Positions 31,301 through 41,200 of a stretch of 64,000 nt of DNA are shown one piece after another; position 1 is the first letter of the stretch, and the number at the start of each line of letters is the position of its first letter. The stretch comes from Anthopleura xanthogrammica (taxonomy: Eukaryota > Cnidaria > Anthozoa > Actiniaria > Actiniidae): contig OZ025207.1 of the NCBI GenBank assembly GCA_964019055.1, positions 13,977,357-14,041,356 on the forward strand, in the 5' to 3' direction. The notes below the pieces were generated by a model that was not told the DNA's origin, ran no database searches, and saw only the letters and a program-made list of their open reading frames with translations. The position numbers and the translations under genes are program-made.

Positions 31301-32143
31301 TTTCGAGTATCGGAATTTTGCGGTTTAAAGCTTAAAAGACATTTCATGATTTTTTAAAAGTAATTTTATTCGAGGGGTCCATTTGAAGTTTCATCCCTTG
31401 TCATTATATTCTACGCTAGCAACGTTAGCAGCTGATAATTTATTCAGACTTGAAAAGCTCGTGCGAAAGCTAGCACGTGCATTTACGCATGATAGATTTT
31501 ATTCTAATCACTGAGTCTACCAGTGCCTGTGGGCTCCCTGTGTCTTAACTGAGCGGATAAAGGATCAGCATAAATAGCGTATGGAAGTCAATCGATGGGT
31601 TAGATAAAGAATGAAAATTTAGACTGATTTATTTGCGGGTTATTTTAATGATAAAAAGAGTAATTAGGGACTAAAGGCGCAGTCACACGGTCAACAAATT
31701 GTTGCGTAACACGTTGCCGCAGAGAGAATGTTGCTTACCACTCTGCAACAACATAATTTGACTCATAAAGTAAAAACTCTGTCTTCTCCTTGCAACATTG
31801 AAAATTTGTTGCGCGCAAAATGGTGATGCGAGCAACATTCGCTCTGCAACCTGCAACGCAATAATTTTGCGCGACAAGATGCACGAATTTGTTGCCTGTA
31901 TTACCGCGATTAAAGAAAGTCTGCACTTCACATCAGGAAGTCAAGGGCTTTTGGGAACTAAACTTTCTCTTTCTATTGCGAGCAAAGGTTATGGAATGTA
32001 ATCGCCCTTTAACGATAAAATCTATACAAGATTTTTGGATATTTATTAGAATGTGTTTGCCTGTTACTTTTATCTTTAGAAAAGGACATATGGACACTCA
32101 TCTTTCGTGGCCTTCACGACAAGACCGCGTATTGGAATGGAAG
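25245..32143 (+). CDS. SRCR gene 3: SP + 6 SRCR + J-K-L; frameshift in F
   Basis: Predicted exons: 25245-25305 SP, 25816-26133 A, 26511-26837 B, 27392-27721 C, 27793-28128 D, 28380-28700 E, 28799-29196 F, 29296-29398 J, 29976-30243 K and 32080-32143 L. The F exon is 398 nt, not a multiple of three: relative to 58765-59166 it has a 3-nt and a 1-nt loss, the latter at about 29094. Translation then stops at 29119-29121. No membrane exon follows L before gene 4; reading on from L meets TAG at 32221-32223. A 1.25-kb transposon sits in the K-L intron. Either the allele is a pseudogene, or it makes a shorter secreted form ending in F or skips F (possible because flanking phases are all 1). Confidence 0.7.
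25816..26133 (+). CDS. Gene 3 SRCR exon A3
   Basis: 106 codons: [53 protein letters not shown] and CGHTEDVGIICYSG. Acceptor caacag, donor gttgg. Confidence 0.88.
26511..26837 (+). CDS. Gene 3 SRCR exon B3
   Basis: 109 codons: [20 protein letters not shown], then MRGAVC where the usual domain has MWGAVC. This is a Trp-to-Arg change at a core SRCR position. The rest, [15 protein letters not shown] and CSGNEDIHIIC, is normal. Confidence 0.85.
26872..27130 (+). mobile_element. tRNA-derived SINE, copy 1
   Basis: Starts gggtagcatggttggcgtac, has a B box-like ggttcgagccc and then gtttgatgtgttgttctctc and ttctccgtaaaatcaaca. Related copies are at 40422 and 52510. Confidence 0.6.
27392..27721 (+). 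CDS. Gene 3 SRCR exon C3
   Basis: 110 codons: [57 protein letters not shown]. Acceptor tacttcag, donor gttag. Confidence 0.88.
27793..28128 (+). CDS. Gene 3 SRCR exon D3
   Basis: 112 codons: [57 protein letters not shown] with a two-residue AP insertion, and [11 protein letters not shown]. Confidence 0.88.
28380..28700 (+). CDS. Gene 3 SRCR exon E3
   Basis: 107 codons: [54 protein letters not shown] and [11 protein letters not shown]. Acceptor atgaag, donor gttag. Confidence 0.86.
28799..29196 (+). pseudogene. Gene 3 SRCR exon F3, frameshifted
   Basis: Starts as a normal F domain ([34 protein letters not shown]). It then has an insertion of about 25 codons (KKDTLTLTDLICLMLGYEG...) shared with gene 5. 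A one-base deletion in aacctttgtgtg (F6 has aacctggagtgtg) shifts the frame and gives a stop at 29119. The C-terminal half is intact in another frame. Confidence 0.8.
29296..29398 (+). CDS. Gene 3 exon J
   Basis: 103 nt: DPPHFEISATNAIKESMVVI and LVNDTQPIDIQQI. The NGT glycosylation site of the other J exons is changed to SAT. It lies downstream of the frameshift, so it is used only if F is skipped or corrected. Confidence 0.7.
29976..30243 (+). CDS. Gene 3 exon K
   Basis: 268 nt, phase 2-0: VYQVAVEKRKNEQRLASYG, FNEVNVTMATQMDNESYI, ILGPISSLKVGDGQYYHG and YRVHVRIVTMAMDG. The frame is intact, so selection or recent duplication has kept it despite the F3 lesion. Confidence 0.75.
30296..31542. 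mobile_element. 1.25-kb DNA transposon with 7-bp target duplication
   Basis: Ends cacagggagcccacaggc and the inverse (..gcctgtgggctccctgtg), with long imperfect inner repeats (left to about 30530, right from about 31160) that include gcgaaagctagcacgtgc-type matches. The flanks TCTTAAC at 30289-30295 and 31543-31549 form an exact direct repeat. It carries an open frame (30698-31091) and no recognisable transposase, so it looks non-autonomous with cargo. A partial end is at 20225. Confidence 0.75.
30698..31091 (+). CDS. Open frame carried by the 30296 transposon
   Basis: After a good acceptor (tgaattttcag) an open frame runs about 130 codons: LIDNYSQVPGTFTSVKAVQ, LSIDNIGRAIKKLFPEF, IRSRIGNDRCYVYRNL, to TAG/TAA-ended ...RRESLL. 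It has no ATG near the start, so it is an exon of a larger gene. The GRAIKKLFP...RIRSRIG...YVYRNL part recalls a small winged-helix DNA-binding domain (RFX-like), a tentative resemblance only. It may be a captured host exon or part of the element's own protein. Confidence 0.45.
31678..31908. mobile_element. MITE with GGCAACA-type ends, copy b
   Basis: gcgcagtcacacggtcaac...gcacgaatttgttgcctgtattaccgcg, related to 23141-23402 at the equivalent intron position of gene 2. Confidence 0.55.
32080..32143 (+). CDS. Gene 3 exon L (last recognised exon)
   Basis: KRTYGHSSFVAFTTRPRIGME, phase 0-1. Read-through continues GNKTIDTSNHVFFVYNIS and ends at TAG 32221-32223, with no membrane-length hydrophobic run. 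Confidence 0.6.
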
Positions 32144-32355
32144 GTAACAAAACAATAGACACATCAAACCATGTATTCTTTGTATACAATATTAGCTTTC
32201 ATATGGTTTGCTATAAAATTTAGAATCTGGTACTTGAATCCGAAATTCGGAATCCAGGTAATAGAATCCGAATAGGATGAAAAATCTGAAGCGCTGGAAT
32301 CCAATCTTTAGGAATCCAGAAGCTCTAATTAGAAACATTCACCACTTTCCATACA

Positions 32356-32475
32356 TCGGTTCAATGGTCAAACACAGAGTATACAGTCGAGGCTGCAAGG
32401 TTCAATTTTGAATAATCCTTTGAAACTACCTTGAAGCCTTGATTAAATTATTTGTGTGTGACCAGTGAACCGATC
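32356..32475. mobile_element. Foldback MITE, second copy of the 2321 type
   Basis: Arms ggttcaatggtcaaacaca and tgtgtgtgaccagtgaacc. It interrupts the segment shared by the 3' ends of genes 2 and 3. Confidence 0.55.
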
Positions 32476-32559
32476 AATAGAATTTGGGGAATTGTACCAA
32501 GTTGTTCAGGCAGATGTTTAGTAAGTTTAAGAGGCCAGGAAGTATCAAGTTAGGATAAT

Positions 32560-32705
32560 TAAGTAATTTGTCGTACCTCGGTGCAAATAAGCCGGGTGTA
32601 CACAAAGTCCACCTTCAGACTCGGAAATGGTGCTATCTGGCTAAATAACCAGGAATGTAATGGAACAGATAAGTCTATTACTGACTGTCATCCCGGACGT
32701 GCCTT
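32560..32705 (+). pseudogene. SRCR exon relic after gene 3
   Basis: Degenerate F-type fragment: a broken CR..YLG, then YTKSTFRLGNGAIWLNNQEC and TDKSITDCHPG. It is the counterpart of 24147-24262 but has kept two cysteines lost there. A further scrap reading SWDINAT lies at about 32828. Confidence 0.6.
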
Positions 32706-34085
32706 GATTGTTTAACAAAGTTTATAGGTAAGTTTTGGGTGTTTAAAATTATATATTATTACATGATAAACTATATCGTAAAAGTAAGTTTGCGGTATAA
32801 TTGGCATTTTTTTTTCATAGCAGACAGCTGGGACATCAATGCTACATATGAGAAGAAGCCGGTAACGCTTTGAACGATGACAATATTATAACCATGTGAA
32901 CATCATCCTAGATAATATGGTCTAGAAAAACCTTCATTTTTTTGTTGAACCCTGAAACGACCTCTGGGCTGATCAAAGTCAGGGCATGGCTAACTCACAG
33001 ATCAGACAACGAGACAACCTCTAGGCTGATCAAAATCAGGGCATGGCTAACTGTTCGAATTGGAATTTATCTTGAAATACCTTCAGTCTCCTTCACTCTG
33101 CTCCACGTATCGCCGTCTTGTTCTTCAGTCACTAGCTCATCATATTCCTGTAGGGTTATCTGAGGTAGCATTAATTATTTCTGTGGTAGTACTCATATCA
33201 AAACGGTAGTTAAAATAAACAAAAATCAATTGCTACTCTTATAATGCTAAAATATTTTTTCCCCAAAATTTGTCATTCGTCTAGAAAAGATGAAAAATTG
33301 TCTCAAAACTCGACGTTCAAAATTTACTTAAGATTAATTTGATAAATGGTTGTTACCAATGACATATGGTGGATTTGTTCGAGAGCTCGATATGTATAAA
33401 CTAAAAGTGTCTGGAAAGAAGAAGAAAAAATTGTCTCCAAATTTTGAACTCGACGTTAAACATTTACTACAGGCTGGTTTGTCACCAAAACACAAATGAC
33501 ATGGTGGATTTTTCGGATGCTGCTCGATCTAGAAGTTTCTAAATTTTTAAGGATCTTTCTTTTTAACACTGAAAATTATATAAGACATTATTGCGTACAT
33601 CTTCAGACGTTGGGAGAATTTTCTAGTTGCAGATAATTATAGAAGCATTCAGCCCGATCCATATGTCAGGCTTAGAGAAAACAAGAAAGAAGCTTATCAT
33701 CGACATTTTTACCACTCGTGACCGCACAGTCATTGTATTGCCATGTAAACCGCATTCAATCGTCTGTGGGCTGATTTTGACTGCGGCTTACGTAACCACA
33801 CGTTTAAAACGTAAATACAAAGGGGAAATGTTTTTGGTTGAACGTCATTGCTGTTTTAAGGCCTCTATATTCCATCCTTTGTTGATTATTGAAATCGGGG
33901 TGCCTGCTTGTCTTTCTTCGTTAAAAGTAAATCAAAACACCTTAATGTTGTGACATTACTAAAACATCCAGTTCATCTAGGCTAGAGTTCATCTACCAGT
34001 CACCTGTTGTACACTGGAGTCAGGAAGGCTTAGCATTGGCACTGAATAAAGAAGCCCCTTGCATGTTGTTACATCTTCAGCGATA

Positions 34086-34146
34086 ATGGAAGACATCAAC
34101 AGACATCTAGTTGTGGTTTCTGTATTTATCTTGCTATTACAACTAG
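34086..34146 (+). CDS. Gene 4 signal-peptide exon
   Basis: MEDINRHLVVVSVFILLLQL, ATG at 34086 after gcgata, donor gtaagt in phase 1. It has the same 61-nt length and phase as the other SP exons but unrelated sequence, and no GGGGAATTCTC upstream. Confidence 0.75.
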
Positions 34147-37100
34147 GTAAGTAGACCTGTGTTTTTACTTTTTCATTGGCATTTACTTTATTTTGTGAAT
34201 CGATCTCTCTTCCTTTTTATATATTTAGTGTTTTTAATATCTCAATTTTTATCGTCTTTTTCTAGAACTTCTTCATAATATTATCTTTCTTTAAATCAAT
34301 TTGGACACATTAACCAACTAAATATATTTTTCCTGATAACTAACTTGGTTTTCAGTGTTTCCTTAAAATATTCAAATATATTTAATCTTGTATAGTCTGA
34401 AAATGATCCTATAAGTATATTTATCAAAGCTCTCCATGAATGAACAATCATTGATCTTAACATTCAATCAAATATTTGGACAGGCGTTGCTAAATGCATG
34501 GCGACTTTGCTTGAAAAAAGGCTTTTTTTTAGAAGGAATACAATGAGAAGATATTGTTAGATGCACGACTTCGAAGGGTTCAAAAAGCTAGACGCACGGG
34601 AAAAAGGCTTATCATTGCGGCTAACCCTGTTTGCATGTAACCTATTTGCATGGTGTGTTAGAGATCAGAGACAAGGAGGAGTGGAGATCTATGTTAAAAT
34701 GTAAGGCAAAAGAGGAAGTGGAGAGATTTTTGTTTAACGTGCTCTTTAAAGCTCAAATACACGATGCAACATTACTTGTAACAAATGATTTCAGTACTAT
34801 TTCAGCAGCCAAATCCTGAGCGAAAATCTCGATTTTTCCGCTTAATTTACAAGGATAATACAGATAATACGAATAACATCTTCAATTTTTGATATCTTAG
34901 TGTGATGCTGCACGCAATGTTGCATCGTATCAGTGCTATCAATATTGGCGACCTTCAGATCCGACTACAAGTACAAGAACGAGTACGAGTACGAGTTTTA
35001 AACTCTCAAAGATTTGCACTATAATTTCGTAGCCGTGGTAGAGTACGTAGATTGAAACTTTAGATTATTAAAAATAGAAAATCGAATACGATTCAGTGTT
35101 AAGAACGAGCACAGGGCCAATTTCAAAACTCGTACTCGTACTCGTTCTCGTACTCGTAGTCGAATCTGAAGGTCGCTATTAGCTGCAACCGCCAAAATAT
35201 GTTAGTTACGTTAATTTATTGAACAAAGTGTTGCGAGTATAATGCTACCAAGACCACTCTTGGAGATACGAATTTTATCTTCTCGTGCTGATATTATCTC
35301 TCATTCGCTGCGCTCACTCGTGAGAGATAATATCAACACTCGAAGATAAAATTCGTATCTCCGCCCGTCCATGTAATATCCTATATTTATTGCATAGTAG
35401 TGTTCCAGAAATACAGTGTTTAATTTAATTTAAGATCTAGTTATTTCAATGTAAACCAAATGACATAAGTATATTATATCTGAAAGTTTTACAGGAAGTT
35501 ATTACTTGGGAGTGGCAAGGACTATAAACAATTCTGAATACAAATTCACTAATAATTAATTTATATACTAATACTGATGTGGTTAAGCAATGCGCTGGAA
35601 AATAATTTTTTATCAACCAGACATTCTAAATTTAGAATCATTCCACTTGCCTCAATGATGTCCCATTGAAAGTATCATTGGATAAGGATTGTCGTATCAA
35701 TATATCTTTTTATAGCACGTTTGGATTTCGGGAAAAAACTAAGGAGTAAAGTTACAAGAGTACCTTTAGAGACAAGAACCGCGGAGCAAAGTTTTGAGTG
35801 GGGGCTCATATGGAGGGTCAGGGGAAACGCCCCCCCCCCTCCCCCCTGAACATTTTGAGGTTGAGGCTCGCGGAAATGCGATTTCCAGTCACGTTTTTAA
35901 GGGGCAATTACAACAACATATTTTTTGCATTAAAGTGATATCAAAGTTTTAGGCAACTCATTACTGAACAGAAAATCATTTTTGGTTAAAATACATGAAC
36001 ATTTTGATTGCTGCTAAATGAAATAAAATGAATTAAATTTTAAAAAAAACTATATTTCTCGAGGGTAACACGTGATAGTTATACAAGAAACTGATAAACT
36101 ATTGGTCCACAAATTCCGTGTTGCAAAGTGCTTTTTACATAATCAGAGCCGCGTGGGAAGTGTCAGTATGGAGGGGCGGGGTTCACAGCGAAGCAAGAAA
36201 TATTATTTTTGCTTAGTTCGGCAAATAATTTAAAACCTTTTTCCAAAACAAAAATGTGCGTTGCTCCTGCCCTACAAAGTAGCCTTTGCACTGAATTCTC
36301 TCCATAAATCCAAATATGATCATAAAATAACAGGTTAATATTACATGTAATAAGTGTCACTGTTTTTTGTCCAAAGTTCCCACAGAAAGCCAAAAGGAAG
36401 GAGATGTCTGGCTGACGCCTACCAACAGCGAGATCAATTCCACCTTTCCTTCTGGAATCCTCTATATCTTCCACAATAATACATGGGGCACAATATGCAA
36501 CGATGGGTGGAGTATGGAAAATACTCGAGTCGTTTGTAAAGCACTTGGCTATGCAAGAGCTGTGGCGCACAAGGATATGGGAAGTGGAACCAGAAAGATC
36601 TTGTTGAGTGGAGTACAATGTTCAGGGAGTGAGGCAAGTGTAGCAAGCTGTGCGCACTCAGGTTGGGGGAACACATCGAATTGTAGCCATGAACAAGACG
36701 TTGGGATTGTGTGTCAAGCAGGTAATTTGATTGTGTTATCGCTTAACCATTATCACAATATCTGTTTAGCTATTTGGAATATATAACCATTACACGTTTA
36801 AATATCGATCTGCTAATACCTTACTGAGGGAGTGAGTGAGTGAATGACACACTTGCATATTTAGACCCCTTACAATAACTCGTTTCTACATTTCGCGTAT
36901 CTACAAGTTAAATAGAAGGCACACTCTAAAATCTGGTCTTCCCTTTATAACATTTTCGTTTCGTTTCGTTTATCGGCTCTTGAAGAGAACACTGAGAAAA
37001 ATAAAAATAAATATTTTTTTATATGTTTAAATAAAAAAAATTAATCAGTCAATGTTTTTGTATTAAAAGCACCTATTGCCATAGTTCGACTCAGTGGTGG

Positions 37101-38032
37101 TAACTCATTGGAAGGTAGAGTCGAGGTTCGATACAACAATGAATGGGGTACAATATGCAATGATGGATGGAACATAAACAACGCTAACGTAATATGCAAG
37201 ATGCTGGGTCACAAAAAAGCCATCAAAATCAAGAGTTTTGGACCTGGTTCTGGAAGAATCTGGCTTGATGACGTATCGTGTAAAGGAATCGAGATGTCTA
37301 TTGACAAATGTCACCACAGAGGATGGGGAATCGATAACTGCGCACACACGGAAGATTCTGGAATCATGTGTCTGCCGAGAGGTAAAATGTTTACGTATCA
37401 CTGAATCAATAGGCCTCAAGTATGATGACGTTTTATACCTAAACTTCCAGAATCCCCTTCGGTAGCTTTTCTGTCATGCTAATTTTCACTAGTGTCTTGG
37501 TATTCTCAAAAAAGTTTTAACAAAAAGATTTTGAAAAGGTTTGCGGTAGTTTTGGTATGAAACGTCATTAAGGTTTTGGTCTATATGCAGGCCCAATCTG
37601 GCTGCCTAGACATTTTCACGTATCTCAAGAAGGATAGTCAAACGCCTTACACGTGCGCTAATTTTTTCCTACTTAATTCGATTACGAATTCTTGACAGTC
37701 AATCATTGGCGCCAATACTGACATAAGTAATTTATTTATCTTAAGCTAAAAGATCAGGTCGTGTCGGTCGTGACAATTCAGAATCATAGATTGCCTGCCT
37801 AATTTTGTCAATGAAAGACTTAAGCACTGTTCAAAGGCTGATCTTCTCATGAACCGATCTCATTGAAAACAATGGATATTAAGGCGGTCATCTTTGATGT
37901 CATTATGTTCTGAACCTATTAGAATCAAAGAGGACCGGCTTATTATCCATTATTTTTGTCGAGCGTTTTTAACATGAGCCTCGTTGCTCGGAAGATTGGG
38001 CGACCACTTCCCACGTTATCGACTTTAAATAA

Positions 38033-38089
<57 letters not shown>

Positions 38090-38209
38090 TTATAATTTTT
38101 TGTTTTTTAGATCCTTTAATATCGCTCGTTTTAACATTATAATTAATTATTGCTATTATTGTCTTCTTTATTATTGTTATTATAATTATTGTGAAATAAA
38201 GTTATTATC

Positions 38210-38265
<56 letters not shown>

Positions 38266-41200
38266 TTGAATGAGTTCGGCTTAAAAGAAGATCGACGTTT
38301 GAACCGGTCCTAAGGCCTTGATCGGAAAAACACAAATTACTCAATCAATCAATCAATCAATTAATCTTTATTGACTGACTGCTCCAATGCCTTGATACTG
38401 TTCATAATATTTTTTTTCAATTTTAACAATCCATGCAAACAACATTACCCAAAGAACACTTACGGCGAATGAATTGGACAAAAATAGAGGCACGCATGAA
38501 TTTATAATCTTTTTGTAATAGAAATTATTTTTGAGCAGGAACTTGCTCAAAGTAGCTGTGATGACTCGACCATGGAATACAAAAACAGGGGAAAAAATCA
38601 TGAAAAAGTTTAGCTAGCTGGGTCTTCTGATCTGACTCACTTGCGAAAAAATGAAAAAAAGATTTTATGATCACTAAGGTACGTAATAATGACGCCTTCT
38701 AAACGATTATTTTCAAACCACAGGTCCACCAAATGTCAGTGTACGCCTGTTTAATAGTGACATCCCTAATGCCGGCCAAGTGGAGGTACGTTTCCATGGT
38801 GTTTGGAAGTCTGTATGTGATACAAAATGGGATCTTCGAGAAGCAAATGTCATCTGTAGAATGATGGGGTACAGTAAAGGTGCTGCAGTGGCCATCAAAG
38901 GTTATCAAAGCACTGGTGATGTTTGGCTGTCTGGTGTTAGCTGTAATGGAGACGAGAAGTCCATTCAAAGATGTTATAACCTGAAATGGGGCAAGGCGAG
39001 TTGTAGGAATAACAGACGCGCAGGAGTTGTGTGTATATCAGGTAATTAGAGCATAACTATTTGTAAGTTCATATAACTGCTCCGAGCAGCCTTATGTAAT
39101 GAAGAAGGAGTGGGACAGATTTGAGACATGTCGCCCTCTCTCATGGAGGTTTTCAGCTTAGACGACGAGAGAAGAGAAGAGACTCAGGGAAGAGAGATAT
39201 ATGGGAGTGGGTTTGCTTTGGAGGTTGCAGAGTGAATGTCGCTCGCATTACTATCTCATGCAACAAACGCGTATTTGTTGTAGAAGTAGAAACTCTTTCT
39301 ACTTTCTGCAACAAAAAGAAAATTTGTTGTACTGGGGGCAGTAATACGAGCAACATTTGCTCTGCAGCTTGCAATGCAACAATGTTGTGCGACAAGTTGT
39401 GCGATTTTGTTGCTCGTATTTCCGCTTCATTAGAATGAGAATACTTTGGGGGGGGGGGGGGGGGTGGGGAATTAGCAGCCGATGATCACAAATCTTGTAT
39501 TTAAAACTAGTAGTACTAGTATTCCAAGAAGATTGCCTGTTGCTCTATAAAGAACGATATTTGTTAGTCAGTGTGAAAATTGTCCCATTCAAGATCGATA
39601 TCTGGCAAGGAAATAAGCTGTCAGCCAGTGTCTTATAATTATCGTCTTATTAGGCTCTTCAGAAATAGCGTACCGATTGGTCGATGGAGGAAAACCTCAC
39701 AAAGGGCGCCTTGAGGCCTACTACTATGGAATATGGGGAACTGTCTGTGCGGATACCATAGATCTACGAGATGCCCACGTGGTCTGTCGTATGATGGGAT
39801 ACAGTCAGGCTGCTACCCTCTACAAACAAAGTGGAGATTCGTTGAAATTGTTGACCATAATGCATTGCAATGGATCTGAGGATTCAACAGAGCAGTGTAA
39901 AGGCGCCAAGGCAAGTGTAGGCAACTGTCGCAGCAAGAAGGATACGTGGATTGTTTGTAAGCCAAAAATAGGTAGGTTTTCTTTATTATAATACCTAAGT
40001 TAGGCCAATCAGGTGTCGAGTTTATTGGCGAAAACAACTGAATGGAATACTTTGGGCATACGTTTTACCAAGAGAGCATGAATAAGAGAGGGAAACTTCT
40101 TAATACCGCGCGCACCATGTGAATTCCCGGTTGGGCTTTTTTTTAGCATCCGCGTACAATAGAAAAATCAACGAAAAGCATGTTGTTTTTGAGCGCGCGT
40201 GCACATGTCCACGCCATCAAAAAAATAAAAACCATACGACTTTGGGTGCTAGAAAAAACCCAACCGGGAATTCAGATGGCGCGCGCGGTATTAAGAAGTT
40301 TTCCTCTCTTAATTATGCTCTCTTGGTTTTACAGATGGATGGGTACCGCTGTTGTTTTTTGTGATTGACAAGAGACTAAAACATTCTGTTTGAGTTACAA
40401 CTAGGTCATGTGACAACAATAATGGGTAGCATGGGTGGCATAGTGGTTTATCGCTCGCCTCTCTCCACTGTGGTTCGGGTTCGAGCCCCGGCTCGGGTTG
40501 GATCATATGTGAGTTTAGTTTGTTTGATGTGCTGCTCTCTCCTTTGCCACGAGGGGTTTATTCGAGGGGTTTATTCAATTTAGTGATTCTTTGTTAATGT
40601 CCTTGCTGAACGTTTTTATACAGATTCTAAGAAGACCCAAGCACGTCTAGTAGGAGGATCCACGCCAAATGAAGGTCGCCTTGAGATACAGCAGTACGGA
40701 GTGTGGGGCACAGTCTGTAATGCTGGTTCGAACATTATGAATGCCAATGTTGCGTGTAGAATGATGAACTTCACTGGAGCCATTTCTGTGAGGCAACAGT
40801 TTCCCTACGGAACTGGTCCAATATGGCTGACAAAACTCAAATGTAAAGGGGATGAGAAGGACCTACTTGAGTGTTCACATGATGGAATGGGGAAGACAAC
40901 ATCTTGTAGTCATGGTAACGATGTTGGAGTGGTTTGTCATTCATATCCAGGTTAGCAAATATTCATAAGATTTTTGGCTTTGTTTATTGCATTTAGGAAA
41001 GGTTATTTTGTGAATAATGTATAATGTGCAGAGAGATGCTGCTCCAATATAACAAAATTAAGCCAGTATCAGGTTAAAGCAACAGAGTTTATATAAAAAA
41101 AAGCTGTACAACTATTTTAAAAAAGGCTGATGAAGGTTTTATTGTTTATTTCATGTTGCATGTTGCATACCAAGCCCGAATTTTAGAATGGGTGATTTGA

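Larger units (their letters stand above)
32144..34085. other. Gap between genes 3 and 4
   Basis: Holds the SRCR relic and MITE listed separately, a two-copy tandem repeat at about 32950-33055 (cctctgggctgatcaaa / cctctaggctgatcaaa), and a diverged direct duplication at about 33285-33520 (aattgtctc...ctcgacgtt...ggtggattt). No gene is supported in 33600-34085; the gene 4 leader should be at its right end. Confidence 0.5.
34147..36376. other. First intron of gene 4
   Basis: 2.2 kb with no exon recognised. It contains two palindromic elements (34947-35176 and 35262-35362) and a C/T-rich run near 35829-35848. Confidence 0.55.

Noticed and set aside
33627..33953. 108-codon plus-strand frame before gene 4
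   Set aside because: No ATG-Kozak or domain evidence and no paralogous counterpart; treated as chance.
37956..38273. Leu/Tyr-run frame
   Set aside because: Created by (TTA)n microsatellites.
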